From Pseudomonadota bacterium (GTDB taxonomy: Bacteria > Bdellovibrionota > UBA1018), in NCBI GenBank assembly GCA_027485695.1, contig JAIXQO010000008.1:31605-95604 (forward strand): a DNA stretch of 64,000 bases. The letters run 5' to 3'. Shown piece by piece: positions 62,200-64,000 of this stretch; the stretch's first letter is position 1; every line of letters starts with the position of its first letter. The position numbers and the translations under genes were made by a program. The notes beneath the pieces were generated by a model. The model worked only from the letters and a program-made list of their open reading frames with translations. It had not been told where the DNA came from and made no database searches.

Positions 62200-62418
62200 T
62201 CAGTCTCCTGCACGAGTATGCCCGCGCTCCAGTTTGTCGAGGCGACTGGCAAGCTGTTCCAGCGAGCGCTGGCCGACCGCGCCGGTCGAACTCAGTTCCC
62301 TGTACGCGAACCGAGCGTCGCGCCCCGTCTCGTCGATGTACCGCACCGGGTTCCCATCGATCAGGGCTTCGACCGTGAAGAACGCCCCCGCGCGATTTTC
62401 GTAGAACTTGAACGACAC
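62200..62418 (-). CDS. Small hypothetical protein
   Basis: A 72-residue protein, GTG start behind a G-rich site, 3 bases after the upstream stop. It reads SFKFYENRAGAFFTVEALID, GNPVRYIDETGRDARFAYRE, then a charged helix LEQLASRLDKLERGHTR. Unknown family. Confidence 0.58.
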   Translation of the reverse strand: MSFKFYENRAGAFFTVEALIDGNPVRYIDETGRDARFAYRELSSTGAVGQRSLEQLASRLDKLERGHTRAGD

Positions 62419-62421
62419 GTC

Positions 62422-62589
62422 TTAAACCCCCTGCGCTTTGACAGCCGCCAGCGCGAGCACCAGTGTTTCGGTGCGCTCACACTCGGCGTCAAGTTCTTTC
62501 TCGACCAGCAAGAGCGCCTCGGCCTCGCTGGTGGCGTTGACCTTGCGCAGCTTGTCTGTGCACGGCACGATGTAAGTCTCAGGCTTCAT
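62422..62589 (-). CDS. Small hypothetical protein
   Basis: A 55-residue protein from ATG 62589 with AAGGAGGGACTG upstream, overlapping the preceding gene by 11 bp. It has a short strand (ETYIVPCTDKLRKVNATSEA) and one helix (EALLLVEKELDAECERTETL). The strong ribosome site supports it. Unknown function. Confidence 0.58.
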   Translation of the reverse strand: MKPETYIVPCTDKLRKVNATSEAEALLLVEKELDAECERTETLVLALAAVKAQGV

Positions 62590-62890
62590 CAGTCCCTCCT
62601 TGGATGATCGGCCACGCATAGCGGCCAAATGGCGAAGCATTTTCGCCGGGGCGGTCGTACTGCGTCGAGCCGCTGGGAACCCCGGATACAGTCATACCAA
62701 ACCACACAGGGCCAAACCGGACGAGCCGATGCTGCGTGTAGTGCTGGACGAGGTACTGCGTCTTGCCAGTGATATCGATCACCTGCTCGCCAGTCTTCAG
62801 GTCCTTGCCGAACCGGTCGAGCGTGAGCAGATCGATAGCCGCCTCGAACTGGATCGGCGGGCGTGGGCCGGTGTGGATGGCGACAGGCAT
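62579..62890 (-). CDS. Small hypothetical protein
   Basis: A 103-residue protein from ATG 62890, coupled to the upstream stop (TGATG). Beta-rich: PVAIHTGPRPPIQFEAAIDL, GEQVIDITGKTQYLVQHYTQ, HRLVRFGPVWFGMTVSGVPS. It ends with PFGRYAWPIIQGGTDEA. No family is recognised. Confidence 0.6.
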   Translation of the reverse strand: MPVAIHTGPRPPIQFEAAIDLLTLDRFGKDLKTGEQVIDITGKTQYLVQHYTQHRLVRFGPVWFGMTVSGVPSGSTQYDRPGENASPFGRYAWPIIQGGTDEA

Positions 62891-63186
62891 CAGGCTGGCC
62901 CCCCAACCTCTAAGCAGTCCATCCACTCGGTTTCGTGTGTCTCGAAATACACGTCTACCACCTTGCTGTGGTCGCCCCCAACTTCCGCCAGTGTCTGGGC
63001 GTAAGTCCCGACTTCATCGTCGCCAAAGCCGCAGTGCCCTTCAACGTCGGCCCACCATTCCGCGCAGTAGTCTTCGGAAATGGTCTTCATGAGTAGGTCG
63101 TACGTGGGAGCGCTGAACCATGCTGAGCCGTGCTTGTGTGATATGTACGCCACCCACAGGCTGGGCATATTGATCGTAACTGGCAT
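62890..63186 (-). CDS. Small hypothetical protein
   Basis: A 98-residue acidic protein starting one base from the DUF6011-like stop. It reads PVTINMPSLWVAYISHKHGS, AWFSAPTYDLLMKTISEDYC, AEWWADVEGHCGFGDDEVGT, then VVDVYFETHETEWMDCLEVG. Rich in Trp, His, Cys and acids. Unknown function. Confidence 0.6.
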   Translation of the reverse strand: MPVTINMPSLWVAYISHKHGSAWFSAPTYDLLMKTISEDYCAEWWADVEGHCGFGDDEVGTYAQTLAEVGGDHSKVVDVYFETHETEWMDCLEVGGPA

Positions 63187-63187
63187 G

Positions 63188-63934
63188 TTAAGCGCTCCGT
63201 ACCGAGGCGATCATGTCGTCCAGCTTGAGACGCCCTTGGGCGGCGATGGGGTTGGCGACGGGGTTCGTGATGACGACCGCCTTCTTGGCGTTGGCTTCGT
63301 GCATGGCGTTGACGCCGTAGGGCAGCTGGTAGTTCTTGGCGCAGGTGGGGCCATAACCAACCGCCACCGACTTTTCGTTGTCGAGGTGCTTGTCGCAGAA
63401 GCAGCACCGCCCGGTCAGCTTGGCGTATTCGGTTGCGACCCCAATCGGGTCAGCCCCGAGCCGCGTGAGCAGATCGGCGATTTCCTTGGAGCCTGCCGGG
63501 GAGAGCGCCTGCACCGGGAAGAACTCGCCGGTCGGCGACACCTTGCCAGCGTAGCCGATGCTGTCGGGGAGTTTCACATACAGGTGCCCCGGGTTCTTGC
63601 TGTGCGCAGCCGCACGGCTGGTGATCACCGGCTGGCCATCAGCGAGGCACAACCAGATGGTCGGGTATTGCAGCTTGCCAGCCGCCTTCTCGAAGAGCGC
63701 GAGGACCGGCAGGAAGCTGTCAGCGACCTTCGTGCCGACCGGGGCGATCTTCTCCGGGGGGTTCAGATACTCGTCGGCCAGCTTGTGCGCCCAGAACTCC
63801 TGCTTCTGGCTGAGCGACCCGCGATGCTTGAACTGCCGGATCAGCGACGCGGGGAAGTCCACCTTGGCGTCGCTGAAGTGGCCTTCGTTGATCGCGTCCT
63901 GAAGAGTGTCGATAGCGGCTTGCAAAGTGGGCAT
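63188..63934 (-). CDS. DUF6011-like zinc-ribbon protein
   Basis: A 248-residue protein, ATG with GATCAAGGAGGATC upstream. A helical N-terminus (LQAAIDTLQDAINEGHFSDA) and a middle with HKLADEYLNPPEKIAPVG and FFPVQALSPAGSKEIADLLT precede a C-terminal zinc ribbon: GRCCFCDKHLDNEKSVAVGY, GPTCAKNYQLPYG. CxFC...S...GYGP.CAK is the DUF6011 signature, common in actinobacterial and phage proteins with unknown function; nucleic-acid binding is likely. The first gene seen in reading order, with a possible promoter just upstream. Confidence 0.7.
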   Translation of the reverse strand: MPTLQAAIDTLQDAINEGHFSDAKVDFPASLIRQFKHRGSLSQKQEFWAHKLADEYLNPPEKIAPVGTKVADSFLPVLALFEKAAGKLQYPTIWLCLADGQPVITSRAAAHSKNPGHLYVKLPDSIGYAGKVSPTGEFFPVQALSPAGSKEIADLLTRLGADPIGVATEYAKLTGRCCFCDKHLDNEKSVAVGYGPTCAKNYQLPYGVNAMHEANAKKAVVITNPVANPIAAQGRLKLDDMIASVRSA

Positions 63935-63957
63935 CTGATCCTCCTTGATCGGTCGAA

Positions 63958-63986
63958 AATTGAGTACCGGGGGTACGCTCTTACAA
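63958..63986 (-). promoter_or_regulatory. Possible promoter for the right-end gene set
   Basis: Minus strand TTGTAA (63986-63981), 17-nt spacer, TCAATT (63963-63958). The spacer contains the palindrome GTACC-NNN-GGTAC. The -10 is weak, but spacing and -35 match the other promoters. Confidence 0.45.
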
Positions 63987-64000
63987 TGCCACAGGGTGCA

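Noticed and set aside
1..64000. tRNA genes, integrase, repressor, attachment site, insertion sequences
   Set aside because: I looked for cloverleaf arms in the gaps, tyrosine or serine recombinase motifs and transposase motifs and saw none. Lifestyle therefore stays open; a lytic phage is the simpler reading.

Overview
The window is part of the genome of a tailed, siphovirus-type bacteriophage with GC-rich, densely packed DNA. Every gene I can support lies on the minus strand, so the genome reads from right (64000) to left (1). Start and stop codons often overlap (ATGA, GTGA, TGATG). Many non-structural genes have near-perfect Shine-Dalgarno sequences. An Rz/Rz1-type spanin pair and a lambda-like tail module (G/GT, tape measure, M, L, K, I, J) point to a Gram-negative host. 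High GC and gene style suggest an alphaproteobacterium, but that is inference. I see no integrase, excisionase, repressor, tRNA or CRISPR array. No stretch longer than 300 bases lacks a gene; the largest gaps are 60899-61102 and 1098-1294, and both hold promoters.

Layout in reading order. 64.0-59.4 kb: small accessory genes, a DUF6011-like zinc protein, a cold-shock-like protein behind two promoters and a 12-bp operator-like inverted repeat, and two overlapping RNase H genes. 59.3-54.6 kb: a DUF488 protein, two paralogous DUF2156/FemAB-like acyltransferase-fold proteins, a GNAT, a DUF4338 (DruA-like) protein and a ParB/Srx-fold protein. 54.6-52.1 kb: terminase small and large subunits. 52.1-43.4 kb: an accessory block holding an orphan ATP-grasp/phosphohistidine dikinase, a CsrA-like protein, two Cys-X5-Arg phosphatases and several unknowns. 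43.3-40.4 kb: endonuclease VII and a family A DNA polymerase. 40.4-28.8 kb: head genes (lectin-like virion protein, portal, gpF-like protein fused to an ADP-ribosyltransferase, XkdF-like protease, scaffold-like protein, major capsid, connectors). 28.7-13.5 kb: tail genes through host-specificity protein J and a repeat-containing fibre. 13.5-10.7 kb: small genes, endolysin, holin, spanins. 10.6-1 kb: small genes, an AAA+ ATPase, DnaB-type helicase, HNH nuclease, a Tad2-like anti-Thoeris protein, primase, SSB, and the first third of an SF2 helicase cut by the window edge.

Regulation is unusually readable. About a dozen promoters of the form TTGNNN-N16/17-(CATAGT, TAGTGT or TATAAT-like) lie in the short gaps before non-structural genes, often with an inverted repeat over the -10. 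Thirteen exact copies of the palindrome TGCAA-N4-TTGCA are scattered through the window; four sit upstream of these promoters, three of them centred close to -61 as a class I activator site would be.

The most interesting parts are the dikinase/CsrA/phosphatase block between terminase and portal, the ParB-DUF4338-GNAT-DUF2156 cluster beside terminase, the ADP-ribosyltransferase fused to a head protein, the Tad2 homologue, and the promoter/palindrome network.
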